Shown here in pieces: positions 1-11,375 of a stretch of 64,000 bases of DNA. Origin of the DNA: Pseudevernia furfuracea (Eukaryota > Ascomycota > Lecanoromycetes > Lecanorales > Parmeliaceae). Under the pieces are notes generated by a model that was given only the letters and a program-made list of their open reading frames with translations, made no database searches and was not told the DNA's origin. Each line of letters starts with the position of its first letter. Positions within the stretch are counted from its first letter, which is position 1. Location: the NCBI GenBank assembly GCA_022315425.1, contig JAIUPT010000021.1, positions 372,001 through 436,000 on the forward strand, written 5' to 3'. Both the position numbers and the translations under genes were made by a program.

Positions 1-1986
1 TAATACTCTCTGCTGGGCTATTGGATCAATATCTGGCGCCATGAACGAGGAGACGGAGAAGCGATTCCTTGTGACCGTCATCAAAGATCTCCTAGGCCTG
101 ACAGAGATGAAGCGAGGCAAGGACAACAAAGCAGTGGTTGCCAGCAATATCATGTATATCGTGGGACAATATCCACGTTTCTTGAAAGCCCACTGGAAAT
201 TTTTGAAGACTGTGGTCAACAAGCTTTTCGAATTCATGCACGAGACTCACGAAGGTGTCCAGGATATGGCCTGCGACACGTTCATAAAAATCGCCAGCAA
301 ATGTAAGCGTCACTTCGTCGCTCTACAAGCTGGGGAGAGCGAGCCTTTCATCGACGAAATTGTTCGGACACTGCGGAAGATTACACAGGACTTGAGCCCC
401 CAGCAAGTACATACATTCTATGAAGCTTGCGGGCACATGATCAGCGCCCAAGGCCAGAAGAGTGTGCAGGAGAGGCTGATTGCGGAGCTCATGCAATTAC
501 CAAATCAAGCTTGGGACACAATCATTTCCCAGGCAAATCAGGACCCGACATGCCTGCAGGATGGTGAAACTATCAAAGTGGTCGGCAACATCATGAAGAC
601 CAACGTAGCAGCTTGTACATCTATTGGCAGCTACTTCTACCCACAGATCGGACGCATATACAACGATATGCTGTCGATGTACCGAGCTACAAGCCAGATG
701 ATCTCAGACAGTGTAGTCCGAGATGGTAAGCCACGGTCTTCGAAAAAGTTGTGCTGACGAACTTGCTAACGCTTTGAAGGTATTATTGCTACAAAGATGC
801 CTAAAGTCCGCGGCCTTCGCACCATCAAGAAGGAGATATTGAAGCTTATCCAGATATATGTGGAGAAGGCTGACGATCTCGAGGCGGTCAATGCTAACAT
901 GGTTCCCCCGTTGCTCGATGCAGTCTTGGTCGATTACAATAGGAATGTCCCAGATGCTCGAGATGCCGAAGTCTTGGATGTGATGACTACAATCATTAGT
1001 AAATTAAACGTACGTTGGACCATTCATACATCGAAGTACTCGGTTAGAGCCGTTCTTCGTGACCCCTTACGCCCGGCGCTGACATGCAACAGGGCCTCAT
1101 GTCCGATAAAGTACCGACTATCATGGAAAACGTCTTTGAGTGCACGCTGGAGATGATCAACAAAGACTTCTCCGAGTATCCACAGCACCGAGTAGAGTTT
1201 TTCAAGCTACTAAAAGCAATCAACCTATTCTGCTTCCCTGCCCTCTTGAAGCTCGATGGACGGCAATTCAAATTCGTCATCGATTCATGCATGTGGGCAA
1301 GCAAGCACGACAACCGTGAAGTGGAGAACACTGGCTTAAGCATGTGCATCGAACTGATGGACAATATGGCCGAGCACACCGACCCACAGACATCGAGCAT
1401 GTTCTTCCAACAGTTTTACATCACTATCTTACAAGATGCCTTCTTCGTGTTGACCGACTCGGATCACAAAGCTGGTAAGTCGAGTCCTCGTGCTATCTCA
1501 TTATGCTAACGCCTATTTCAGGCTTCAAGCTGCAGACGCTTTTGCTCTCGCGAATGTTCTATTTCGTGGAAACCGGCAAGATTACCGAACCGGTCTATAC
1601 CCCAGAGCAGTCCCGAGCTGGCACATCTAATCGACAATTTCTCCTGGACTTCATCGGCAATTTGTTACAAAGCGCATTCCCAAACCTGCAGGTGTAAGTC
1701 AATCATCGATACATTCTTTCATGATTACCATCTAACGAATCCTAGGGTGCAAATACGCCAATTTATCGAAGGCCTCTTCACCATGAGCGGCGACATTTCC
1801 AGATTCAAGCTCCATATCCGGGACTTTCTGATTCAGCTGAAAGAATTCTCTGACGACAATGCCGAGCTCTACGCCGAAGACCGAGAACAGGCCCAGCAGG
1901 CCGCAAAGGACGCGGAGCGTGAACGTGCAAAGCAAGTTGGGGGTCTAATGAAGCCTTCGGAGATCGACCAGGACGATGAGCTATGA
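1..1986 (+). CDS. CRM1: Exportin-1 / CRM1 nuclear export receptor, C-terminal part (5' end outside window)
   Basis: Karyopherin-beta that carries leucine-rich NES cargo and RanGTP out of the nucleus. The reading frame is already open at base 2, where the peptide [14 protein letters not shown] is the conserved HEAT-repeat segment just before the NES groove. Exons read as 2-725, 780-1009, 1093-1474, 1522-1693 and 1746-1986, all in phase; introns are 47-83 bases. About 582 residues are present of the roughly 1,070 usual for the family. The groove segment [20 protein letters not shown] is intact. The residue that is Cys in human and fission yeast CRM1 (the leptomycin B target) is Thr here, codon 101-103. 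The acidic C-terminal tail ends in DQDDEL. Identification is secure; only the 5' end is missing. Confidence 0.97.
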
Positions 1987-2399
1987 CTAGCCAAGGAATT
2001 GAGAAACGAACATGCCAAAGGCGGGGTCGACCATGGCTGGCCATCTTCACCCACTCATTATTCCGTTAGTCACGGAGACGGTCTGGATGGCTGGGAACTT
2101 TACGAACTTTGACGCCTCCTGGGCCGTGAGCCATAGCAATCCGATAGGTCTTCAAAGTGCCCTTGAGACGCATTAATGTCGAAGACGATGGATCAGAGGA
2201 TCCAAATTCCCGAAAAACAAAAAAGGAAGGAGAGAAATATTCGAGGCGAAATGGTGCATTGAAAGGGTGCATATCGGAAATACCATGATCCAAGCAAGGA
2301 TAGTGTGCTTGATTTAAGGGGGCCTTCGTGTGATAATTAGTGCCTGCGTAGGAAAATCACACGTCCTTTTCAAAGTGTACTTTCCGATACTTTCAAATA
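1987..2399. other. Intergenic, 3' flank of CRM1
   Basis: Non-coding stretch between the CRM1 stop and the convergent gene ending at 2400. Short open frames here lack any family signature. No RNA gene or repeat was recognised. Confidence 0.5.
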
Positions 2400-3405
2400 T
2401 CAAGTCCTTTTAGTCTTTGCTATGGTGAGCATCCTGTCACTGGTTGACAGTCTTGCCAAAGCAATGCAGATCTTCTCATGCAGTACCTTTACATTCTTCG
2501 CACCCCGAAACCCCGGCTCCAGTAGGCACAGTACCACAATCAGATCACGACCATCGGTGCCTACCCGTCCTTCCTCTTCCCTCCCTCCCTCTTCCCCCTC
2601 AACCGCAAACCTCATAGCGCTCTTGACCCACTTGTCACCGACGCCGCCCTGAACCCTCCCCGCCCCCCCCCCCCCCCATCCTCCCCCGTGGCTTCCCTTC
2701 GCCTCCGTGGGCGTGATGCCCGTGGTCAGAAAACGGACGCGGGGTGCCGCGTTCGGGCTGCTCCTACCCGTGTCGGGCGCAGGTGGCGTCACGCGCGAGG
2801 TCGGCGTGGCAGCGGCGGCGTTCGAACCGGGAGGTGTCTCGGGGGGAGACGGTCGGGACGTCAAAGCGGGACCCGGACGGGGGTGACGAGGCTCCGTTCG
2901 AGCGGGCATGCCGGCCGGATGGGTTTCCGCCGCCCGCCGCCGCCCTCGTGCCCGTGGCGGCGGCGATGAACAAGGCCTTCGCGCGCGCCCAGCCGAGTGC
3001 CCTCGCTCCCTTCACCTCCGTCAGGTCCCGCTTGTGGTCCGCGTACAGCGCCCGCTTCAGCCCCGTCGTCTCCGCGCCGTGCACGCGCTCGAGGTGTTGC
3101 CGCAGCGCCGCCAGATCCTGTGCATGCTTTTCTTCCAGCGCTTGAATGTGGCGCGCGTGGCGCTCCTCGGCGATTCGGAGCGCCGCCGTGATGGCGGCGG
3201 GGGTCTCTGTCGCTGCTGCGGGGGGGGTGTCGCGGGAACGCGTGTCGTTGTCGTTACCCGTACCTCCGTGCTCGGCGCCGTGGCTTGAGATGTCGCCGCT
3301 GTTGGTCGGGAGGGAAGGGTTAGGGGGAAGAAAGGAGGGGGTGTGTTTGGCGTTGGCGTCGGGGGCGGTGGTGGAGTGGAGGCTGGAGTGGGAAGACGAG
3401 GACAT
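2400..3405 (-). CDS. Uncharacterised coiled-coil protein, read in two frames
   Basis: I do not recognise the family. From the Met at 3405 the frame gives a Ser/Thr/Pro-rich start, then a charged helical segment (about residues 65-130, with repeated EERHARHIQALEEKHAQ-type heptads). It continues to about 2930 and then degrades into Arg/His-rich sequence. From about 2909 another frame takes over with more natural protein: a Pro/Thr-rich linker, a Gly-rich run, then a hydrophobic C-terminus (DLIVVLCLLEPGF, NVKVLHEKICIALARL) ending at 2400. I infer one gene interrupted by a missed intron or an indel in very GC-rich DNA; a C15 run lies at 2663-2677. Base composition is much richer in G+C than the neighbouring genes. 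Confidence 0.5.
2663..2677. repeat. C15 homopolymer
   Basis: Uninterrupted run of 15 C inside the second-frame part of the coiled-coil gene (Gly-rich when read on the minus strand). Its length is error-prone both in replication and in sequencing. Confidence 0.9.
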
Positions 3406-3971
3406 CTTTCGAGAAGTGGCAGGTCGATGTCGGCGTAGGTGGGTAAGGGCGTTTGGGCGAGAAAGTGTGTGGCTGGTTGGTGTTTGTAGGGGCCTATGGG
3501 AAGGGAGAAGTAATCCATGTTTATTTGAAGCAGAGAATAGCGGTAAGAAGTGAAATAATGGAAAAAAGTGTTAAAGAGAATGGTGTGTCTTGTTTGGAAT
3601 TGGAGTTTATGTGTTTATGCATACCTTAACATGGACGAGTTTTAGCTTATGTTTTAAACAAAGGCTTTGGTCCGTGGTGGTGGTAGAAACTTGCTCAATT
3701 TGTAGCAGCCTGCCGGAGGCTGTGCCGTCATCCCACGGCCACAGTTTTCGATCACAGGATGGAAAAGATGGGATGAAAAGAAGTGCCCATAATAACGAGC
3801 AATGGTAGTATGCGCAAAAAGGCTTTCTGCCAAGATTGATAAAGTGATCGCAAAGCAGGTATCTGCTTTCATACACGCAAATGCCCCGAGCAAATGGGCG
3901 GACCTTGAATCACATGCAGCCACAACGTGCACAAGTGCATTTTAGACCAGCGCAGTGCTGCCTCAAATAAT
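3406..3971. other. Intergenic between two minus-strand genes
   Basis: Promoter side of the coiled-coil gene and 3' flank of RRN6. I see no coding signal, RNA gene or repeat. Confidence 0.5.
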
Positions 3972-6900
3972 TCACTTGAAGCCTGCAGGTCTAGCTTCGG
4001 CCTTCAGTTTCTTGTTCTTCGCATGACGACCACCCAACTTCCCAGGCTCGGCCTGGCTCATGCTGACCACTCTCTCTGTCCGCTGGCTACTGCCCTGCAT
4101 ATCTTGAGTATCCTGGCCGTACTGAGGCTGACTGCCCCCAAGCCGTTTTGGCATTGGTTGGGATGATGGTCCAATAGTATTCTCTCTTTGCCTCTTACGT
4201 CGCCTTTCTGCTCGTTTACGCTGCCTTCTTTGCGAATCATCTTCGCTCTCGTCTTCGGTGACAGTGGCCTGCTGAGCGGTTTCCCAGTCGTACTTGGCTG
4301 GATCGACGCCGACTTGCCACTGGCCAAGAAGATTTGATATTTTCGCGGGCAAAGCTGGCTGGGGTGTCAGACTTGCGTACATCCGTAGACGCTGGCTCGC
4401 TGGGTCTTCTGGCCCTGCGTGTGAAGATACAGAGCTTCCAGACCGTAGTGATGGCGTCGGTTCAGGTGTTGGTAAAGCCGCGAATGCAGATAAAGGCATG
4501 GAACCAATGTCCTCAGACATCTGTGATGATGCTGGTGGTGGTGGAGACACTACATCCAAGCGTTCTTTGCCCTTGCCTAAGCTGGTTGCTGATGTCCGTC
4601 TCCTAACGGGAAGCACAAATCGTGTTCCAGCCTCCAAGCTTTCGGGTTCTTCACCACTTGTTCCTGAGTCGATACGCATTGCATAGCTGGCAAGCCAAAT
4701 CTGGCCTGCCATGTCTCGCAACGATTTCTCCAATGCAATCCGTACACGGTCGGGTATTTGACGTGACAACGGTACTATCCATGCTTGAATGAGACTTTGG
4801 TAGATTGAAGACAGTTCAGCGGTGTCACGGATACCCAGACCTGCTTGCAACGTTTGTGTCAGTATATTCGAGACTATCAGTTGGTTTCCTTCGTCCGTAT
4901 CGTTGCTATTCTCATGTTCAGAAGTCAATCGTTTGATGTCGTCCAAAAAGTCGACGAAGTCACCGGACGCCTTGTCTAAATCGAGTACTGAAACACTCGC
5001 ATTTAGTATGCGAAGCCTATAGATATCAAATAAGTTCGAGAAGCTTTCTTTGAATCACGATGTTTTACATACAGTGTCTCCATAGTCGGTATTCCTGACG
5101 CAACCTTGTCTTCTATCTCATTTTGAAGGCGTTCCAGAGTTTTGTGAAAGGCCATGGTGGCAGATGTATCGATCAATGTACCATGAATTTCATTCTCCAG
5201 CCACTCAAAGCTTATGGTACACGGATCATCTTTAAGAACTACAAGACTTGCTCGACTCTCAGCATCTGATTCTTCCCCAGCAGTACGAATCTCCGACGAG
5301 TCTTCGTAATCTCGATCCAGATAACCATTGGGAACAATGAAGTCCGTGAGTATTTTGGCTGGAGTTTTTGCAATCCCCAAACGGCTGAACGTATTCGGCG
5401 GGCACATTTTTACATTGAATTCATTCTGCACCTCCGCGTACAGACACTCTGATAAGGTTAGATCATTAGTAAGTAAGCTGAGCTGGTAGAACGCGACATC
5501 GTTTTCGAGATAGGTTTGTCCCAGTCCAGATTGGATAGAGCCCCGGCGACTCTCGTATTGCATAGCTTTGAGGCCTATTGTTGAGATTCTGGAGCTTCTG
5601 TATGGGCCGTGAGGGTTTGCCATTGGGGTCAGAATATCCGGCCCACCATTAGGTAGCGGGAGGAGGTAGGGATCTGAAGTTGAGGGTGCTAAATTCGAGG
5701 ATGACCTCGCATACCGAAAAGTAAAGGCGTTGGTCAGACCAGTCAAGCGAGAGTAGAGTAGAACGAGGGTTGCTGGAGCTTGATAAGCACTTGCAAGTGG
5801 ACAAGCACATGCAGAAAGACCTACTTTCTCTTTCTTCGTCAAGATCCCCCCTCTCGGAGTCATCAGCAACCCGCAAGCTCAGAGAGATGTCTTCAGAGTC
5901 TCGAAAATGACGCCAAGAGAGCAAGCACTTCGCACCCGCTGCCAGGTCTTCATCTTCGTAATCCCCAGTAGAGCTCCCAATTTGCAGCCAAAATATGCTG
6001 ATTGTAGTTATCACAAAGACGTGAGTCGAATCTTTTGAGCTCCGCTTCACATCAAGAATCCACTCTGAGGTCGTCGTTGATACAAGTTTTGGGGCAACGA
6101 GTCGCCTCGGATTGCCCGTAATATCAAAGATAGCAAACATCCTTCGACTGGCGACAAGAATCGTAGAAAGATCACCAGCCCATAGCACTGCTCCCCATCC
6201 GTCTGCGACGCTGGACGTAAGCGCTTCCCCTTCAGACAGGTCATGAAGCAGCCCGCCATCGCGCGTTTTCTTGACACCCCAAAATCTTCTTCCTCTGACT
6301 TGTTTTTCTAGTTTGTCAATATTCCAGACAGCCCAACCACCCTGTTGATCGACCGTTGCGATTTGTTGGTTGTACCATGGATTGAAAGCAACGTCAGAAT
6401 ATGGCAAGTCATTAGCCTGGTCGATCGGTAAAGTCACAACATGATTAGCATTCAGACGAGATGGAGGACTGCGCGTTGAGGCTGCATGGGCCAATGACAA
6501 CATATCAGCATTTCGCCGAAGCTCAGGTCGAAGCACCGATATAGCCCCACGGTACCGAACAGCGAGCCAAGAGCTAGGTCGACCCTCAGCTTCCGCAAAG
6601 ACCAATTGCTGTATAGGGCTATCATTGGCGGACCACCATCCTTCTTCTCCGCCCTCCGCGCTGAATGCACTCAATCGTATAGCTTTGCTGTCTTCCCAAC
6701 CCAGCTTGTCGTTATTCAGCAGTACAAGCCTCACCGCTTCCCCTACATCACCTCCCGCGACAGCAGCGATAGGCACTGTTTTAGACCAATGGCCTCTGCT
6801 GTCTAGTTCGACTGCTTCTCCGAATGCCAGCAGCTCTGATACAGTTGGATCATGGCAAGACGTAACTTCATCGACAATTTCTGATACTTGCGCCAATGCA

Positions 6901-7160
6901 GGGAGAAGAGATGAGGCAGGTAGCAGTTCGGGATATTGGTGCGTGATATCTTTGATGTTTTGAGCGCGTTCGGTAGCGCTCTGGATGTGCGCGGTGTGGC
7001 CATGCAAGGGGGACTGGAGTACTCTCACTGACTGTCCAATCTGCTTCAGCTGTCGGGTTCTGCCTGGCTGCCGAGGAAAGTGCCATTCGTGATTTTCGGA
7101 GTCATAGCTAGGCTCGCCGAAATGACCATAGTTAAGGTCAAAAGGGCAGACCTCACTCAT
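3972..7160 (-). CDS. RRN6: RNA polymerase I-specific transcription initiation factor RRN6-like
   Basis: Core factor subunit that recruits RNA polymerase I to the rDNA promoter in the nucleolus. Exons read as 7160-5825, 5778-5073 and 4995-3972 (about 1,021 residues), with introns 5824-5779 (46 bp) and 5072-4996 (77 bp; this acceptor is the less certain). The N-terminus MSEVCPFDLNYGHFG and the following beta-propeller-like region are typical of the Rrn6/TAF1C family. The middle has an RLTGLTNAFTF strand. The C-terminal third is Ser/Pro-rich and basic, with the family motif SMSQAEPGKLGGR near the stop. The start is chosen by this N-terminus. Divergent from SPC25 across 319 bp. Length is close to that of other filamentous fungal Rrn6 proteins. 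Confidence 0.88.
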
Positions 7161-7479
7161 CCGGGTTTTCGTCGAGCCTTGATCCAGCTGTAAATCCTGG
7201 CAGTTAGATCGTTGATCATAACGAGCTTGAGTTTCGACACAAGGAAAATGTAAAGGGTGTGATCTTTTTCTTCAAAAGGTTGTGAATCGAAAGTGAATGG
7301 TCACAAGAGTTTGGCAAGACAGCGCGCATCAAAATCTCAGCTTGAAACGGTATAGCGCATGTTGCTATGCACTAGCGAAAGGTAAACAATCATTCAAGGT
7401 ACTTATCATCTTCTCCTCATCTTTCAGTCAGCAGCATCGAAGCCTCCAAAACATTCTCTAAATACTACTTAGCATAAAA
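7161..7479. promoter_or_regulatory. Shared divergent promoter RRN6 / SPC25
   Basis: 319 bp separate the two start codons, so both genes must be driven from here. I could not assign a specific factor site with confidence. Confidence 0.5.
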
Positions 7480-8310
7480 ATGTCTACTCTCTTCGAACCA
7501 CCCCTCTCCACCAGCGCCATGCGTGCCCCACTCTCTACTGCAGACGCGACCTCAATGGCCGACAGCCTGCCCCCCATCAACTTCGGCTTCGACGACCTGC
7601 GCGAGAGAATGGCACGCTTCACAGATCGATTCGACGACTTCATCGCCAGAGGCCGCAAACAAGTTCTAGAGGAACGAAACCAATTTCGCATCAATGTGGC
7701 CGAGCTACAAGGTAACTCTGACCATTTTCTCTAGCTACGAGCGGAATTGCTGATCTAGTACACAGAGGACCAGCGCATGAAGCATAAGGACCTCGAAATC
7801 CTGGCCCAGAAATCATCACACCATGCCGCCTCCCTCTCGGCCCAAGAGGCGGAAACAGCGGAGATGCAGTCGGCCATTGCAGCCATCACGCAGCAACGCG
7901 ACTCGCACGCCCAACACCGGGACCGTTTGAAATCCGGAATAGCCTCGGTCAACAAACAAATCGCCGCCCGCCGCTCTGCCCAACACGCACATGCGAAAGA
8001 ACTAGACGTCCAATCCCAACTTAATGTTCCTGAGTTGGATTTCTGGGAGACGTACCTGGGACTGAGGATTGAAGGAGCGGGGCAGGTGGATCGGCTTAAG
8101 TTTGTGTTCAGCAACCTGGATGAGAGAGATTGGGAGAAGGAAGCCTGGTTTGAGCTTGATACTGAGAGGAGGGAATATAGGGTAATAGGGTGCCGGCCGA
8201 AAGTTGAGGAAGGGGAGGTGGAGGCTTGTGTCGGAAGATTGAATGAGAGCAGAGACTTGGGAGCATTTTTACGGGGGATGAGAGAAGTGTTTGTGAGGGG
8301 GATAAAGTAG
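7480..8310 (+). CDS. SPC25: Kinetochore protein Spc25 (Ndc80 complex)
   Basis: Subunit of the Ndc80 complex that links kinetochores to microtubules; Spc25 pairs with Spc24 at the inner, centromere-facing end. Two exons, 7480-7711 and 7766-8310, give 258 residues; the 54-bp intron is in phase. Residues about 35-165 form a coiled coil (RERMARFTDRFDDF onward). The C-terminal globular RWD-like domain begins at VPELDFWETYLGLRI and contains VDRLKFVFSNLDERDWEKE, characteristic of Spc25. Length matches the family. Confidence 0.93.
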
Positions 8311-8581
8311 GGGTCTCTGCTATTCCTTTTGGTCATGACATGCGCCTCTCAGGCGTTTTGATATGAGATATCCTGAGTGGGTGAAGGTCAATCAATGCTC
8401 CAATTTTGTCTAGAAGCATACAGCACTTGAAAAGCAAAGCCCGCTCGACATCCGAATCATCAACCTTTCCCATAACGAAAAATGATATCTCATGCCAATG
8501 CAGCCCGCAATTATCCTTCCCAGGGGTATATTGAGAGGTATCCATAAAGGCTAATTCCGTGTTGTCGTCGTCATCATCCTC

Positions 8582-10889
8582 CTACCGATGTCCAAAAAGG
8601 TCCATTCGGTTGTATTCGTCAGCTTCATCCTCTTCTGCATCATCACTCATATCTTCATCCGCACTATCTTCGCCTTCTTCTTCTTCTTCACTGTCGTCAT
8701 CGATAGCCATCTCATGATCTAGGTTTGAAGAAGTAGGTCTTGATCGGGGACTCTCACCGCCCCAAAACTCCATTTCACTCTCCCAGTCTTCATCTGTATC
8801 CATTGAGTCCTCGGCGTCACTGCTACTAGCTGTCGGGCTTGGCTGCGCGAAAGGTACAGTATCCGGAGCGACAGAGTGTGCGTTGCGGCTCCGTAAATTC
8901 GGCCATGCACTGCTCTCAAGGAGGCTTTGGATGCTACCTGACGGCGGAGCGGAAGTTGTTGGCCGGCGCGAGATGGTTGTGGCTTGCCTAGATCTTCCGC
9001 GAGAATTCGACCTTGAAACAGTGGAGGGATCTGCGATGCTTTGAGGAGTATCCCGCGCTTGTGCTGGCTCTCCACCTCTATCTGGGCCGGCGAGAATCTG
9101 CAGTTGCGCTGTATTGTAAGAGTCGCAACTTCGAGATGTCAGCTTGTCGAAAATGGCCTTGGAAAAGAATATTCACTTACACTGCGCATTTCAATCCCAG
9201 CCAGTGGTATTTAACCGATGTCTTTGCGCTGCAATCATTGCAGTACACCCAAGCTTTTGTGTCCTGGAATTCTGGTGGCATAGGCTGATTTTCAATCGCT
9301 CGCTCCAGATGTCTGAATTGCCACTCCATATTGACAATACTTCTACTGCAGATCGGACACTTGTAGGAACTTTTCATGTGTTCTCGATAGCATCGTTGAT
9401 GTATACTGTGACCGCACTTCATGAACACCACAGTGTGAGGTGACGTAAACATGTACTCGCCGCATATAGGGCAGTCACAGTCAGTCGAACGTTCGATGCA
9501 GCGATGGGTGTCTCGAATCGATATTGCCATGCATACACAACAAGTCTGAACTTTTAGTCAGTAAAACAAAGGCTCTTGATTCAGTGCATTCACCTTGCAG
9601 TGGATAAAGTCTTTTCCTAGGCCTTTGCCCACCCGACATATGCCGCAATCATTGCAGTGGTATATACTCTTTTCAGGGTCGTCATCCCAAAGCTTGCAAA
9701 CATCGCAGTAATACCAGGCCCCTCGCTCGCTACAAAGCGCGCACTCTTCCGAAGCCGGTTGTGCGCAACCGCAAAGCATGCATAGCATGTTCTTTGTCTC
9801 CCTCCGATTAAGCATATGATCTTCTACCGCGTCATGGCAGAAACGGCAAGTATACCATCGGTTGCAAGCTGAACATTGTAGTTTGATGTTTCGTTTGTAA
9901 TGTTCACATCCCAGAGCGTTCGTCACATCCTCGATCTCCGTTGATGATCCTTCTAGTTCTTCATCTTTCGTGGGTGGGGGTGGTTTCTGATAATATGTAG
10001 GTTTCAGGTCATCAGATGACAGCTGGAAAGGATTTGGTCCATCACCATTTGATGACGATGACGTTGGCGGTGATAAAGTTTGCTTCGAGCTTTCGGTTGA
10101 CTTGGGAGAAGGTGTCCACGGTCGATCCGAACTTTGACAGCTTCCAGGCGAATGTGCTCTAGGGAAGTGAGGTCCGTGTAGGCTTTGTTGAGATATATTG
10201 TGCTTTTCCGTCATCAGGCCATGTACCAATCTCGCCTTCTCCTCATTCGAGCTATCAGTTCTTTGTATTGCAATGATACGCTTTCGCATAGGCCCCATTC
10301 CATCGTCTTCTGGCAAAGATCCATCCCCGACTCCACTGCCGGCACTATCACCTCGGCCCCTGGTATCCGGTGTGTTTGTCCTCGGCGAGGGCCCATCTGC
10401 TGGTGACATGTTTGCATCGATGAGGGAGCGGGATGAACTGCTGAACGAGGACGTTATGGAGCTCAATCTATCAGGTACTGCATGCTGTAGAAGATTTGCG
10501 ACATCATCTGCAGCGGTCAAAGTATATGCTATTGGGTTCACTGAAGGCTCAAGGTTGTCTGTATCTACCAATTGCAATGCAGTCGGATTTGGCTGTTCCC
10601 AACCATGCTGATATCTACCCTCGACAGATGTTGGTGAAGCAACTTCGGAATGACCGGTGATTGTGATAGACTGGTGTACATCGGTACTGATATTTACATG
10701 AGGCGGCTCTTCCTGCGCCGCCGTAGCTGCTGCTGCCGGAGACTCGATTTGAGGAAAGGGTGACTCTTCATTGCTAGTAAGAGATGGACGAAGATTTGTA
10801 GGATGCGGGGACTCAGTATTGGAACGGGAAAACCTGCGGGCTTGGCGTACGACGGGATCGATGAAATATGAGGATATGTATTGGGTCAT
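8582..10889 (-). CDS. RING and CHY zinc-finger E3 ubiquitin ligase (RCHY1/Pirh2-like)
   Basis: Predicted E3 ubiquitin ligase binding many zinc ions. Exons 10889-9594, 9545-9181 and 9128-8582 give 735 residues, introns 48 and 52 bp. The first 325 residues are disordered and Ser/Pro-rich. CHY finger from about 327 (GCEHYKRNIKLQCSAC), CTCHY finger from about 387 (WYYCDVCKLWDDD, YHCNDCGICR), then RING (CDCPICGEYMF, MKCGHSIHQRCY, YKCPICSRS) and a zinc ribbon ending in KYHWLGLKC followed by YNTAQL, the usual RCHY1 end. The extra C-terminus is Ser-rich and very acidic (EEEEEGEDSADEDMSDD), as in other fungal members. The symbol is left blank because the fungal orthologue name is not fixed. Confidence 0.92.
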
Positions 10890-11375
10890 TAGATTGAAAG
10901 GTGTAAGTGGATCAAGTTGAGAGGGTCGTCATTGTTTGATAGAATATGTGTATTTATTAGCCGTGACTTTTGAAGGATTCAGGTACGGGTGGTTCCAGAA
11001 AGACCTAAAAGCGTCATCAGTCTATCACGTGATTCGGTCTGTGGCTGAACAGTATAAAACGCCACCATTATCAAGTTGCTCGAACAGTTGATTTTTTCAA
11101 CGTCTCCCGCCAGCTCTGAAACTGATTTTCTGGATATGATTGGTAATGTAATAAACAGCATTCATGTGCAATAACCACTTCAGCCAAACACCTGCTAAGC
11201 AATAACGAGCTTATCCCCTTACACCATGACTGAAAGATTTGTCCAATCAAGTGAAGAGGGGCCCACCCATCGTTAAGCAAGTTGAAAAACTTCCATAAAC
11301 ACCACCACGCTAAGCTCGAGAATGCTGCTCCCTTTCATCATTCATCTCCCGTCTGAATACCCAAGTCCTATCCTT
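10890..11375. other. Intergenic, 5' of the CHY/RING gene
   Basis: 486 bp holding the promoter of the CHY/RING ligase and the 3' flank of the next minus-strand gene. It contains TATAAA-like sequence near 11051 but no recognised gene. Confidence 0.4.
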
